A DNA stretch of 64,000 nucleotides from Iodobacter fluviatilis (GTDB lineage Bacteria; Pseudomonadota; Gammaproteobacteria; Burkholderiales; Chitinibacteraceae). The position numbers and the translations under genes are program-made. The stretch spans positions 558,001-622,000 of the forward strand of contig NZ_UGHR01000004.1 of the NCBI RefSeq assembly GCF_900451195.1, written 5' to 3'. The notes beneath the pieces are model-generated. The model worked only from the letters and a program-made list of their open reading frames with translations. It ran no database searches and was not told where the DNA came from. Positions 19,246 to 28,450 of the stretch are shown here, piece by piece. How positions within the stretch are numbered: position 1 is the first letter of the stretch; each line of letters begins with the position of its first letter.

Positions 19246-19390
19246 TTTGCTTACTGGGCTTCCGGCGCATTTGTGCGGGAATTCGCGGGTGCAGGGTGAA
19301 GCAGGATCAATCACTCTGGTGGTGTTTTTAGTTGATTTCTTATTTTTGAATTGATCACCGGCGTCATCTTAACAAGGATGTTTTTATCGG

Positions 19391-19416
19391 GGCGGGCCAG
19401 TTGGCCCGCCTTTTTT
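19391..19416 (+). terminator. Intrinsic terminator after the TonB receptor
   Basis: GGCGGGCC / GGCCCGCC with loop AGTT, followed by six T residues. Confidence 0.92.
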
Positions 19417-19516
19417 ATTACTCGTTTCCAGATTATTTTTATCACCGTCAGTGCTTTTATCTGGGGGATTGAGCTGCCTGGGCTAAAATGGCTTATCCGA
19501 AGCTTTAAGTTTTAAT

Positions 19517-20860
19517 ATGAAAAACACTAATTTACTGGCACGAAGCTTGGCGGCAGTATGGCATCCATGTACGCAAATGAAGCGGCATGAAAGTTTTCCG
19601 CTGATTCCTATTGCCCGTGCACAGGGTGCGTGGCTGTACGATGCAGATGGCAAACGTTATCTGGATGCGGTTTCCAGCTGGTGGGTCAATTTATTTGGCC
19701 ACGGCGAGCCCAGAATTAAAGCGGCGATTTGTCAGCAAATGGATAGCTTGGAGCACGTTATGCTGGCGGGCTTTACGCATCAGCCCGTGGTGGAATTATC
19801 TGAGCGGCTGGCCAAGCTGACAGGTTTGGGCCATGCCTTCTATGGCTCTGATGGTGCTTCTGCGATTGAAGTTTCATTGAAAATGTCGGTGCATTACTGG
19901 CGAAACTTGGGGCAGGCAGGAAAAAATCGTTTTATTTATTTAGAAAATAGTTACCACGGCGAAACCGTAGGGGCTTTATCGGTAACCGATGTGCCGATTT
20001 TTCGCAGCGCATACGCCCCAATGGTGAGAGAAAACTTCTGCGTGATGAATCCTGATGCCCGCCAGGCGATGGCAGGCGAAACGGCTGCAGATGTGGCAGA
20101 GCGCGCGATTCAGGCTTTGGCTGCTACGCTGGATCAGCATTATCAGGAAATTGCCGCGCTGATTATTGAGCCTCTGGTGCAAGGCGCAGCAGGGATGGCG
20201 ATGTATGACCTCAGCTATTTGCAAAAAGCGCGTGCACTCTGTGATCGTTACCAGGTGCATTTAATTTGCGATGAGATTGCTGTGGGTTTTGGCCGTACAG
20301 GGTCTATGTTTGCTTATAAGCAGGCAAATATAAAACCAGATTTTTTATGTCTTTCTAAGGGGATTACCGGCGGCTTTTTACCGCTGGCCGTGGTACTGAG
20401 CCGGGATGAAATTTACGCTGCTTTTTATCACGACGATATTCATCGTGCCTTTTTACATTCACATTCTTATACCGGCAACCCTTTGGCCTGTGCAGCGGCT
20501 TTGGCGGTTCTAGATATTTTTGAAAATGATGATGTGATTGCTGTAAATGCTGAAAAAGCACAGCGCTGGGAAGCGATATTTGCCCCGCTGGCGGCTCATC
20601 CTAGAGTTCAAAACTACCGGCGCAGCGGGATGATCTGGGCTTTTGATGTGCTTGATGCTGCGCCTGGCTTTGCTCAGCTTTTTTTTGCTGCAGCTTTGGA
20701 GCAGTCAATTTTACTCAGACCGATTGGCAACACCGTTTATTTTATGCCGCCCTATTGCCTGACGGATGCAGAGGCTGCGCATTTATTGTCAGGCACGTTG
20801 GCTGCTTTAGATGTAGTGGAAAATGTTATCCCGGAGTTTATTGATGCCGTTGTCGCTTAA
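19517..20860 (+). CDS. bioA: Adenosylmethionine-8-amino-7-oxononanoate aminotransferase
   Basis: A protein of 447 residues. It makes 7,8-diaminononanoate in biotin synthesis, using S-adenosylmethionine as amino donor. It starts with the BioA-specific WHPCTQMK. SSWWVNLFGHG and the PLP lysine K281 in SKGITGGFLPL with Asp252 in CDEIAVGFGRTG are also present. The other bio genes are not in the window. The last 17 bases overlap the start of the next gene, which is unusual for a biotin gene and links it to a protein of unknown role. Confidence 0.96.
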   Translation: MKNTNLLARSLAAVWHPCTQMKRHESFPLIPIARAQGAWLYDADGKRYLDAVSSWWVNLFGHGEPRIKAAICQQMDSLEHVMLAGFTHQPVVELSERLAKLTGLGHAFYGSDGASAIEVSLKMSVHYWRNLGQAGKNRFIYLENSYHGETVGALSVTDVPIFRSAYAPMVRENFCVMNPDARQAMAGETAADVAERAIQALAATLDQHYQEIAALIIEPLVQGAAGMAMYDLSYLQKARALCDRYQVHLICDEIAVGFGRTGSMFAYKQANIKPDFLCLSKGITGGFLPLAVVLSRDEIYAAFYHDDIHRAFLHSHSYTGNPLACAAALAVLDIFENDDVIAVNAEKAQRWEAIFAPLAAHPRVQNYRRSGMIWAFDVLDAAPGFAQLFFAAALEQSILLRPIGNTVYFMPPYCLTDAEAAHLLSGTLAALDVVENVIPEFIDAVVA

Positions 20861-22403
20861 ATTACCGCCTTTTGAGCCAAACCTTACCGCCAGTGTTGAA
20901 ACCAACCCAAAGCGCTTAAGGGAATGGCTGATCGCTTTGCCTATGGCCAATCCCCTTGTTGCGGGTCGGCAGCTGTGCGATGCACTGGCTGCGTGTAACC
21001 GCGTTAAAATTACTGCCGATGACCGCATTAAATTGCTGGATGAATATAGCGCAATCCAGGGAATGCTGGCTTCTGAGTTGTCGGTGCTTTACCGCGTACC
21101 CGGTTTACCCTTAAAAGAGCAGGCGCAGACCGCGGCACACTTGGCTCGCCGCCTTTGCCTAGAGCTGGCAGATGGCTACAAAATTGCGCTGACAGATCGT
21201 TTGGATAAAAGACTTTCTTTTGGCAATAACAAGGTTGTTCCGGTTTTAATTCAAAAAATATTGTCTCAGTTCTATAGCCTTTTTCAGCTGAGCTGCCGTG
21301 TTTACTCCGCCATGCCGGAAGGCATCTGGCTGGAGGCGCATAAATTATTCAGATATGCGATTGAAGCGCATTTAATCGATCAGGCCTCAACAGAAACATC
21401 CCCCAGCCTTGCCCGCACCTACAAGTATATTTTGCTGCTGGCTTTAGCCGAGCCGCAACGTTTTGCAGGGGCTGAGCTGGATAAAGTAATTGAGATTGTT
21501 GAAAACTATGCGGGATATGCGCATTTCCAGCCTGTTTCACAGCTTGGCAATGCGGCAGGCTTCTTTTTGGTTAATTTAGAAGAAGATAAACCGCCTCAGT
21601 ACCTTGGAACCCGCACGCTGGAAGGATATTCAGGCGGAGCCGTCTTGCTTGATACATCCGAGCTGGTCCGGCATTTACATAAATCCTTAGCAGCTTTAGA
21701 AGCCAAAGCGCCGCTGGCGCAAGACCGCAGCAAAGTGCTGATGTGGATAGAAATTTTGCGCCGGGTATCCCGCCAGTGGACGATTGCAGCAAAGCGTACT
21801 TTTCAAAGAATTGCCTCAAATACGCCGGTTGACTTGTGCTTGGGCTTAAGGGCCGCCGTGCTGTGCGTCAATGATGGCCATCGCTTATTACAGCCAGAAA
21901 ATATTTTTGAAGAAGATTTGGAAGAAAACCAGGAAGCCTTACCGATTACCCATTGGAAAGTCATTAATGAAAGCCCCGGTGGCTATGCCCTCGTTTCTGA
22001 AAATATGCCGGCTGAGCGGGTAAGGGCGGGGGAAATTGTTGCGCTGCGTGCGCAGGGGCATGATCACTGGATGGTGGCCTCTGTGCGCTGGCTGCAGCAA
22101 ATGGATAAGCAATGCTTGGAAATAGGCCTGCAAATTATGACGGTCCGTGCTTCTGCCGTGATGTTCCGTCCTACGATAGGGCGTAAAGGTGAGCAATATC
22201 AGCCCGCATTGCTGATGCCCGAAATTCCTGCGCTGAAACAGGCTCCTATGCTGGCTGCGCCTAAGGGCACATACATTAGCCTGCGCGAATTATCTTTGCT
22301 TACTGCTGACGGCGAGGTTCTGATCCGGGCAGGGAAATTAGTTGAGCAGCAAATGGGCTATGACTTATTTGAGTATCAGATCACGGAGGAATCCCTGTTG
22401 TAG
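20844..22403 (+). CDS. Uncharacterised protein with a possible PilZ-like C-terminal domain
   Basis: A protein of 519 residues from the ATG at 20844 (MPLSLKLPPFEPN), which overlaps bioA by 17 bases and has GGAG about 7 bases upstream. It has no signal peptide or membrane segment and is helix-rich over about residues 1-360. The C-terminal part (about residues 365-500) contains WKVINESPGGYALVSE, where NESPGG fits the (D/N)xSxxG half of the PilZ motif. The usual RxxxR half is not seen, so cyclic-di-GMP binding is doubtful. I cannot name a function. It may be co-expressed with bioA because of the overlap. Confidence 0.6.
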   Translation: MPLSLKLPPFEPNLTASVETNPKRLREWLIALPMANPLVAGRQLCDALAACNRVKITADDRIKLLDEYSAIQGMLASELSVLYRVPGLPLKEQAQTAAHLARRLCLELADGYKIALTDRLDKRLSFGNNKVVPVLIQKILSQFYSLFQLSCRVYSAMPEGIWLEAHKLFRYAIEAHLIDQASTETSPSLARTYKYILLLALAEPQRFAGAELDKVIEIVENYAGYAHFQPVSQLGNAAGFFLVNLEEDKPPQYLGTRTLEGYSGGAVLLDTSELVRHLHKSLAALEAKAPLAQDRSKVLMWIEILRRVSRQWTIAAKRTFQRIASNTPVDLCLGLRAAVLCVNDGHRLLQPENIFEEDLEENQEALPITHWKVINESPGGYALVSENMPAERVRAGEIVALRAQGHDHWMVASVRWLQQMDKQCLEIGLQIMTVRASAVMFRPTIGRKGEQYQPALLMPEIPALKQAPMLAAPKGTYISLRELSLLTADGEVLIRAGKLVEQQMGYDLFEYQITEESLL

Positions 22404-22558
22404 TGCAGGCTGCAGCAGCCTCTATGACTGATGGATTTTGCATTTAAATCCTTTCATAAAGCTGTTATTCCAAGTGGTATTAGCGACAACTCTGTGAGCC
22501 GCTTACCGTTTCAGGGTAAAATAGGCGGTTTTCTTCCGCCTGCCTTTGATGAATCCCT

Positions 22559-23806
22559 ATGAATCTGCTTGTCCTCGGCGTTAATTACCACACTGCACCC
22601 GTTGCAGTCAGGGAGAGGCTCGCGTTTACTCCGGCAGAAGTGCCAACCGCTTTAGCGATGCTGAGCGCCGAGCATGGTGTGTCAGAAGCCGCTATTGTTT
22701 CTACCTGTAATCGCACCGAGCTGTACTGCAATGCCAGAGAGCCGCAGCAGGTACTGGCGTGGCTGGCGAATACGCGCGGGCATAACGTAGAGGATATCGA
22801 GCCGCATCTGTATTTGCTCAATGGTGGCGATGCGGCCAGCCATGCATTTAGAGTGGCGAGCGGTCTAGATTCAATGGTGCTGGGCGAAACACAAATTTTA
22901 GGCCAGCTTAAAGATGCCGAGCGTTTTGCTAGGGACGCCGGCACAATGGGTGTGCTGCTCAATGGCGTTTTTCAGCGCGCTTTTTCGGTGGCGAAAGAAG
23001 TTAGAACACAAACACGGATTGGCGCAGCATCCGTCTCTATGGCGGCTGCATCCGTGCGCTTAGCAGAGCGATTATTCCCCTCCGTAGCATCCTGTAAGGT
23101 GCTCTTTATTGGCGCAGGAGAAATGATCGAACTCTGCGCCACGCATTTTCACGCCCGTGGCCCCAAGCAGATTACCGTAGCCAATCGCACCATAGAGCGG
23201 GGCGAAATTCTGGCGCAAAAATTTGGCGGTGAAGCGATTTTGCTGTCTGATTTACCCTCCAGACTGGCCGAGTTTGATATCGTGGTGACCTCCACCGCAG
23301 CCCCGTTGCCGATTGTGGGCAAGGGCATGGTAGAGCGGGCGCTGAAAGAGCGTAAACACCGCCCCATTTTTATGGTGGATCTGGCTGTGCCACGCGATGT
23401 AGAGGAAGAGGTCGGTGATCTTTCAGATGTTTATCTGTATACCGTGGATGATCTGGCAGAAGTCGTGCGGCAGGGGCAGGAATCCAGAGCGGGTGAGGTG
23501 GAATCCGCTGAAGCGATTATTATCGAGCGCGTCGGGGATTTTCATCGCTGGGTATCCAGCCGGGCACTTGTTCCTACGATCAGAGATTTAAAATCTTATG
23601 CTGACCGTATCGCCCGGCATGAGCTGGAAAAAGCCCAGAAAAAACTGGCTGCAGGCGAAAACGCAGAAGCTGTACTCGCAGAATTCTCACGCCAAATGGC
23701 CAATAAATTTATGCACGCTCCGCTGGCCGCTTTAAACAATGTCTTGCCGGAAGAGCAGGAAAACACCCTCGCCACCGTGCGCCGCCTCTACCGCCTGCAC
23801 GAGTAG
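22559..23806 (+). CDS. hemA: Glutamyl-tRNA reductase
   Basis: A protein of 415 residues, normal. It reduces glutamyl-tRNA to glutamate-1-semialdehyde, the first step of the C5 route to haem. The catalytic cysteine is C50 in STCNRTELY. Other signatures are the NADPH-binding FIGAGEMIELCA, ANRTIERG, and the C-terminal dimerisation helix (ANKFMHAPLAAL). prfA follows on the same strand after about 230 bases, a common pairing, but here the gap holds a mobile-looking repeat (family A). Confidence 0.97.
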   Translation: MNLLVLGVNYHTAPVAVRERLAFTPAEVPTALAMLSAEHGVSEAAIVSTCNRTELYCNAREPQQVLAWLANTRGHNVEDIEPHLYLLNGGDAASHAFRVASGLDSMVLGETQILGQLKDAERFARDAGTMGVLLNGVFQRAFSVAKEVRTQTRIGAASVSMAAASVRLAERLFPSVASCKVLFIGAGEMIELCATHFHARGPKQITVANRTIERGEILAQKFGGEAILLSDLPSRLAEFDIVVTSTAAPLPIVGKGMVERALKERKHRPIFMVDLAVPRDVEEEVGDLSDVYLYTVDDLAEVVRQGQESRAGEVESAEAIIIERVGDFHRWVSSRALVPTIRDLKSYADRIARHELEKAQKKLAAGENAEAVLAEFSRQMANKFMHAPLAALNNVLPEEQENTLATVRRLYRLHE

Positions 23807-23845
23807 CTGCGCTGCCAGCTAGATGACTATTTCATATAACAATGT

Positions 23846-24011
23846 TTTAAAACCCAAATCTTGAACCACGGAGTAAAAGGAGCACGGAGTCTCACGGAGG
23901 AAAAACTGAGGGCTTAAGTTACAGTCAAACAGTACTTAACTTATTCTAGGGTTTTCTCCATGTAGCTTCGTGTGTCCTGTGTCTTCCGTGGTGCAAGATT
24001 TGGGTTTTAAA
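23846..24011. repeat. Repeat family A, best preserved copy (MITE-like)
   Basis: A 166-base element with terminal inverted repeats of 27 bases (23846-23872 and 23985-24011) that match at 26 of 27 positions. The arms read TTTAAAACCCAAATCTTG... inwards. Further inside are CACGGAG and TTTCACGGAG-type blocks on the left and their inverted forms on the right. It has no open frame. Related copies occur at about 3430, 7481, 25130, 34821, 39655 and 41664. Confidence 0.85.
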
Positions 24012-24040
24012 GACTCAAATACAAATACTTTGGAACTGAA

Positions 24041-25123
24041 ATGAAACCTTCTATTGCTGCCAAACTGGCGCAACTTGCTGATCGCCTTGAAGAAGTCGAC
24101 GCTTTACTCGCTACTGAAGAAGCCACCCGTGATATGACCAGCTACCGCAAGCTCACCAAAGAGCGTGCTGAATTAGAGCCAGTGGTCACCCTTTATCACC
24201 GCTTTACCCAAATTGAAGCCGATATGGCCGATGCAGCAGAAATGCTGAGCGATCCTGATATGAAGGATATGGCCGAAGAAGAAATCAAAGAAGGCAAAGT
24301 GCGTATCGAGGCTTTAGAAATTGAGCTGCAAAAAGCCTTGTTGCCTAAAGATCCTAATGACGAGCGCAATATCTTTTTGGAAATCCGTGCCGGTACGGGC
24401 GGCGATGAAGCGGCCTTGTTTGCAGGTGATTTATTCCGCATGTACAGCCGCTTTGCCGAGCGTAATCGCTGGCAGGTAGAAATTATGTCGGCCAGCGAAT
24501 CTGATCTGGGCGGCTACCGCGAAATTATCGCCCGTATCGTGGGCTTTGGCGCTTATTCATGGCTGAAATTTGAATCCGGTGCACACCGTGTACAGCGTGT
24601 ACCTGCCACAGAAACCCAGGGCCGGATTCATACCTCGGCGTGTACGGTAGCGGTGATGGCTGAGGCTGATGAGGCAGAAGAAATCACCATCAACCCTGCC
24701 GATTTACGTATTGATACCTTCCGCGCCAGCGGTGCGGGTGGTCAGCACATTAACAAAACCGATTCGGCCGTTCGGGTGACGCATATTCCAAGCGGTATTG
24801 TGGTGGAATGCCAGGATGATCGCAGCCAGCACAAAAATAAAGCCCGCGCCTTAGGTGTGTTGGCCGCCAGAATTAAAGACGTACAAGACCGCGAACGCCA
24901 CGCCGTTGAAGCTGCTGAACGTAAATCGCTGGTGGGCTCGGGCGATCGGTCCGAGCGCATCCGTACCTACAACTTCCCGCAGGGCCGCATGACCGACCAC
25001 CGGATTAACCTGACGCTCTATAAGCTCGATTACATCATGGATGGCGACATGAATGACCTGACGCAAGCCCTGGTGAACGAGCACCAAACCGAGCTGCTGG
25101 CGCAATTGGGCGGGGCGGAGTAA
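24041..25123 (+). CDS. prfA: Peptide chain release factor 1
   Basis: A protein of 360 residues, normal. It recognises UAA and UAG stop codons and triggers release of the peptide. The PxT stop-codon recognition motif is PAT (residues 188-190), and the catalytic GGQ is at residues 233-235 in [13 protein letters not shown]. No ribosome binding site is obvious before the ATG, and the family A repeat ends 29 bases upstream, so the element may carry or disturb the local promoter. Confidence 0.97.
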   Translation: MKPSIAAKLAQLADRLEEVDALLATEEATRDMTSYRKLTKERAELEPVVTLYHRFTQIEADMADAAEMLSDPDMKDMAEEEIKEGKVRIEALEIELQKALLPKDPNDERNIFLEIRAGTGGDEAALFAGDLFRMYSRFAERNRWQVEIMSASESDLGGYREIIARIVGFGAYSWLKFESGAHRVQRVPATETQGRIHTSACTVAVMAEADEAEEITINPADLRIDTFRASGAGGQHINKTDSAVRVTHIPSGIVVECQDDRSQHKNKARALGVLAARIKDVQDRERHAVEAAERKSLVGSGDRSERIRTYNFPQGRMTDHRINLTLYKLDYIMDGDMNDLTQALVNEHQTELLAQLGGAE

Positions 25124-25129
25124 TTCTAC

Positions 25130-25254
25130 AAAAACCTGAATCTGAAACCGCTTTGATAGGGAAAACAGGACCATGGAAAAAACACATCATAAAAATGTTT
25201 TCTCTGTGAAACACCATGTGCCCTGTGGTCTCTGTGGTTCAAGATTTGGGTTTG
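25130..25254. repeat. Repeat family A, copy after prfA
   Basis: The left arm AAAACCTGAATCTGAAACC is diverged. The right arm (GTGGTTCAAGATTTGGGTTT, 25235-25254) is nearly identical to the end of the 23846-24011 element. It sits 6 bases past the prfA stop codon. Confidence 0.7.
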
Positions 25255-25345
25255 ATAAGGGCAGGCTGATCACCAGCAAGCGATACAGGGCGGACCTTGT
25301 TATAATGCTCGGCTAAATCAATAAATGAATGCTGGCGGCTTGAGA

Positions 25346-27193
25346 ATGAATGTTTTTTTTGAGGAAGATGGTAATTTCAAGGTAGCCACGATCAAGGAAG
25401 AGCAGGCTGCAAGCCTGATGCTTGAAGATGCGCGTGGTAAACGTTTTAAAGTAAAAGCGGCCAATGTGCTGCTGCGCTTTGAGCGGATTAGCTTGGATGA
25501 TTTCCTGAAAGCGGCACAGGCTGCGGCAGATGAAATTGATATCGATTTCCTTTGGGAATGCTGTGGCGCGGATGAATTCGCGTTTAACACAATTGCTGCC
25601 GAATACTTTGGTGCTAATCCTTCGGTACAGCAACAGGCTGCCGCGCTGATCCGTCTGCACGGCGCACCAATGTATTTCTACCGTAAAGGTCGCGGGCATT
25701 ACAAAGCCGCGCCTGAAGAAAATCTGAAAGCTGCTTTAGCTGGCCTAGAAAAAAAGAAAAAAGAAGCCGAGCAAATGGCAATCTGGCAAGCTGAGCTGCA
25801 AGCTGGCGCTTTGCCCGAGTCTTTTATCCCTTTGGCCAGCAAATTACTGCACCGCCCGGATAAAAATACCCTTGAGTGGAAAACACTGGCTGCCGCAGCT
25901 GACGCTATGCAGATGTCTACTCTGCGCTTGATGGAAAAAATTGGCGCTATTCCGGATGTGGGCGATTATCTGCTGGATGGTTTTCTGGCCGAATCTTTCC
26001 CTAAGGGCCGTGGTTTTGCGCCAACAGAGCCTGTGACTTGCCCAAGCGATTTGCCGCTGGCCGATGTGCGCGCCTTTAGTATTGATGATTCCACCACAAC
26101 AGAAATTGACGATGCTTTCAGCCTAAAGCGTTTGCCTAATGGCAATTGGCAGGTGGGTATCCATATTGCCGCGCCTGCTCTGGGCATTGCAGCCGGATCT
26201 GACGTTGATAAAATTATTTTGGATCGCCTGTCTACCGTGTATATGCCCGGCGACAAGATCACCATGTTGCCAAACGATGTGGTTGAAGTGTTTACCCTGC
26301 AAGAAGGCAAAACCTGCCCAGCACTGAGTATGTATTTAGAGCTGTCGCTGGGTTTTGATGTGCTTTCGCATCGCAGCGTGGTAGAGATGGTGCCGATTGC
26401 TGCCAACTTACGTCATGAGCAGCTTGAGCCGGTATTTAATGAAAATACCGCAGGTAAGGATGACGCCCCTGATTTCCCATGGAAAGAAGAAATCACTTTC
26501 CTTTGGCACTTTGCCGGAGCCTTGGAAGGCCGTCGTGGCAAGGCTGACCCGACTGCGCCGCTGAAAATTGATTACAGCTTTTATATTGATCAGATTGATG
26601 GTGAAAAACGCGTGCGTATTGTGCCGCGTAAACGTGGCGCACCGATGGATAAACTGGTGGCCGAGCTAATGATTCTGGCCAACAGCACATGGGGCAAGGA
26701 TTTGATGCAGGGCCAGGTGGCGGGTATTTATCGTGGCCAGAATGGTGGGCGCGTGCGCTTAACCACACAGGCTGGTCCGCATATTGGCTTGGGTGTGGAA
26801 TGCTATTCATGGGCATCCTCCCCACTGCGCCGTGCGGTGGATTATGTGAATCAGCTGCAGTTACTGGCACTGATTGGCAATACCAAGCCGCGCTTTCAAA
26901 AAAATGACGCTGAGCTGTATTCGATTATCGGAAGTTTTGACACTGCCTACGCTGCTTACGCCGAATTACAAGATAAGATGGAAAGATACTGGTGCTTGCG
27001 CTGGTTGCAGCAGGAAAACAAACGTGAAATTACCGCTGTGGTGATTAAAGAGAATTTAGTTCGAGTTGATGGTATGCCTTTGGTGATGCGTGCAGGGATA
27101 CCGGAACTACCGGCTGGTACAACGGTCAGTTTACAAGTGATGAAAATTGATTTACTTGAGCTGGTGCTTGAAACGCGCATGGCGACTATTTAA
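25346..27193 (+). CDS. RNB-domain exoribonuclease (RNase II family)
   Basis: A protein of 615 residues from the ATG at 25346 (MNVFFEEDGN); the frame also allows 25325, and neither has a clear ribosome binding site. It should degrade RNA from the 3' end. The RNB signature FSIDDSTTTEIDDAFSL carries the metal-binding aspartates, and the second motif SSPLRRAVDYVNQ matches the conserved arginine region. It is shorter than RNase R and lacks an obvious basic tail, so it belongs to a divergent RNase II-like branch. RNA specificity cannot be judged from sequence. Confidence 0.9.
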   Translation: MNVFFEEDGNFKVATIKEEQAASLMLEDARGKRFKVKAANVLLRFERISLDDFLKAAQAAADEIDIDFLWECCGADEFAFNTIAAEYFGANPSVQQQAAALIRLHGAPMYFYRKGRGHYKAAPEENLKAALAGLEKKKKEAEQMAIWQAELQAGALPESFIPLASKLLHRPDKNTLEWKTLAAAADAMQMSTLRLMEKIGAIPDVGDYLLDGFLAESFPKGRGFAPTEPVTCPSDLPLADVRAFSIDDSTTTEIDDAFSLKRLPNGNWQVGIHIAAPALGIAAGSDVDKIILDRLSTVYMPGDKITMLPNDVVEVFTLQEGKTCPALSMYLELSLGFDVLSHRSVVEMVPIAANLRHEQLEPVFNENTAGKDDAPDFPWKEEITFLWHFAGALEGRRGKADPTAPLKIDYSFYIDQIDGEKRVRIVPRKRGAPMDKLVAELMILANSTWGKDLMQGQVAGIYRGQNGGRVRLTTQAGPHIGLGVECYSWASSPLRRAVDYVNQLQLLALIGNTKPRFQKNDAELYSIIGSFDTAYAAYAELQDKMERYWCLRWLQQENKREITAVVIKENLVRVDGMPLVMRAGIPELPAGTTVSLQVMKIDLLELVLETRMATI

Positions 27194-27283
27194 CAATGGG
27201 GACGAGAGGGGAGAGCATCGGGTGTCCGAATATTCTCCACTCTTAGAACCCACTCCCTGTTTCACAAACAATGATGGTTATAA

Positions 27284-27835
27284 ATGCTACCCAATCAACG
27301 CCTTAAGCAATGCCTGCCCTTGAAGTTTAAAAATGGCTCGCAGGTTCGCCAGTTCTCTAAGCCCTGTGTGAGCTGTGGGGAAATGTTGCAAGCCAATGAT
27401 ATGTACGGTATTGCGCGTTTGGTAGAGAACCATATTGCCATTGCTGCAAAGGCTCGTTGCCCGAAGTGTGATGCAGAATTTGGTGTCTGCTGCATTATTG
27501 ATGACGAGAAAAAAGTGCGCCGTCTGATCTTGCCGCAGTTTGCATTTAATTTGTATTTACGCAATTTGCCATTGCAAGCCGCTGAAATTGAAGCCGCTGC
27601 CGCACCTAAAGAGGCAGAGATTGTCCCTGTGCAGCCCAGCCCGGCCCCATTACTGGTTAAAACCCCTGCAAATATTCAACGCGCTGATGAAGTGATTGGC
27701 AGCTATCAGCAAAAACCGATACCTGCTTGGGTGGTGGTGGATGGTCAGCAGCTTAATTTTGACCGTGTATCGCCCGATGCCCGTGTGGCCGCGGGTGAGT
27801 TTCTGCTGGATGGTTGTTTTATTTACCGGGGCTGA
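27284..27835 (+). CDS. Hypothetical protein with a zinc-ribbon-like Cys pair set
   Basis: A protein of 183 residues that I do not recognise. The N-terminal half has two CxxC knuckles (CVSCG at about residues 28-32 and CPKCD at about 59-63) spaced like a zinc ribbon, with an extra Cys-Cys downstream. The middle is alanine/proline-rich (AAAAPKEAEIVPVQPSPAP), probably a linker. The C-terminal part (about 137-183) is a small separate domain. It lies 90 bases after the RNase gene on the same strand, so an RNA-related role is possible but is only an inference from position. Confidence 0.6.
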   Translation: MLPNQRLKQCLPLKFKNGSQVRQFSKPCVSCGEMLQANDMYGIARLVENHIAIAAKARCPKCDAEFGVCCIIDDEKKVRRLILPQFAFNLYLRNLPLQAAEIEAAAAPKEAEIVPVQPSPAPLLVKTPANIQRADEVIGSYQQKPIPAWVVVDGQQLNFDRVSPDARVAAGEFLLDGCFIYRG

Positions 27836-27996
27836 TAAAGCTTGATTTTGATCGCTCAGTGAGCAAATTCTTATTTGCTGCGCTGCGTCAAAAGAGCGGC
27901 TCTTTGGCGTATTTATCCTGTCCAAGCATCGTTTCTGGGATTATAATCTGATCCCTTCTGAAATAGCCCTGCCCAGAAATGGGCTGGAGAAACACC

Positions 27997-28377
27997 ATGC
28001 AACGTTCTCTGCTTAAATCGAAAATTCATCGCTGTACTACCACACACTCTGAGCTGCATTACGAAGGCTCGTGTGCCATTGATGAAAATCTGCTTGAAGC
28101 CGCTAATATCCTTGAACACGAACAGATTCATATCTGGAATGTGGATAACGGCGAGCGTTTCTCTACCTACGCCATTAAGGCTGAGCGTGGCTCGGGTATT
28201 ATTTCGGTGAATGGCTCGGCAGCGCGCCGTGCTGCAGTGGGTGATTTGCTGATTATTGCCACCTTCGCTAATTTTGAAGAAGCAGAAATCGCCGCTTTCC
28301 ATCCGGCTCTGGTGTTTGTGGATGGGGACAACCGGATCAAAGAAATTAAGCACCACGCCCCTGTGCAAGCTGCTTAA
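27997..28377 (+). CDS. panD: Aspartate 1-decarboxylase proenzyme
   Basis: A protein of 126 residues from the ATG at 27997 ([13 protein letters not shown]), with GGAG about 10 bases upstream. It makes beta-alanine from aspartate for pantothenate synthesis. It is made as a proenzyme that cuts itself between Gly24 and Ser25 (HYEGSCAID) to create the pyruvoyl group. A TATAAT box lies at 27942-27947, but its -35 partner is weak. The gene is far from panB and panC, and a terminator follows, so it is expressed on its own. Confidence 0.96.
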   Translation: MQRSLLKSKIHRCTTTHSELHYEGSCAIDENLLEAANILEHEQIHIWNVDNGERFSTYAIKAERGSGIISVNGSAARRAAVGDLLIIATFANFEEAEIAAFHPALVFVDGDNRIKEIKHHAPVQAA

Positions 28378-28407
28378 TTCAATGCTTTGCTGCAAATGAT
28401 TCCATAC

Positions 28408-28433
28408 AGGCTGCCTTTTTCGGCAGCCTTTTT
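28408..28433 (+). terminator. Intrinsic terminator after panD
   Basis: AGGCTGCC / GGCAGCCT stem with a 6-base loop, followed by five T residues. Confidence 0.88.
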
Positions 28434-28450
28434 CTTGACTAGGATTTTTA

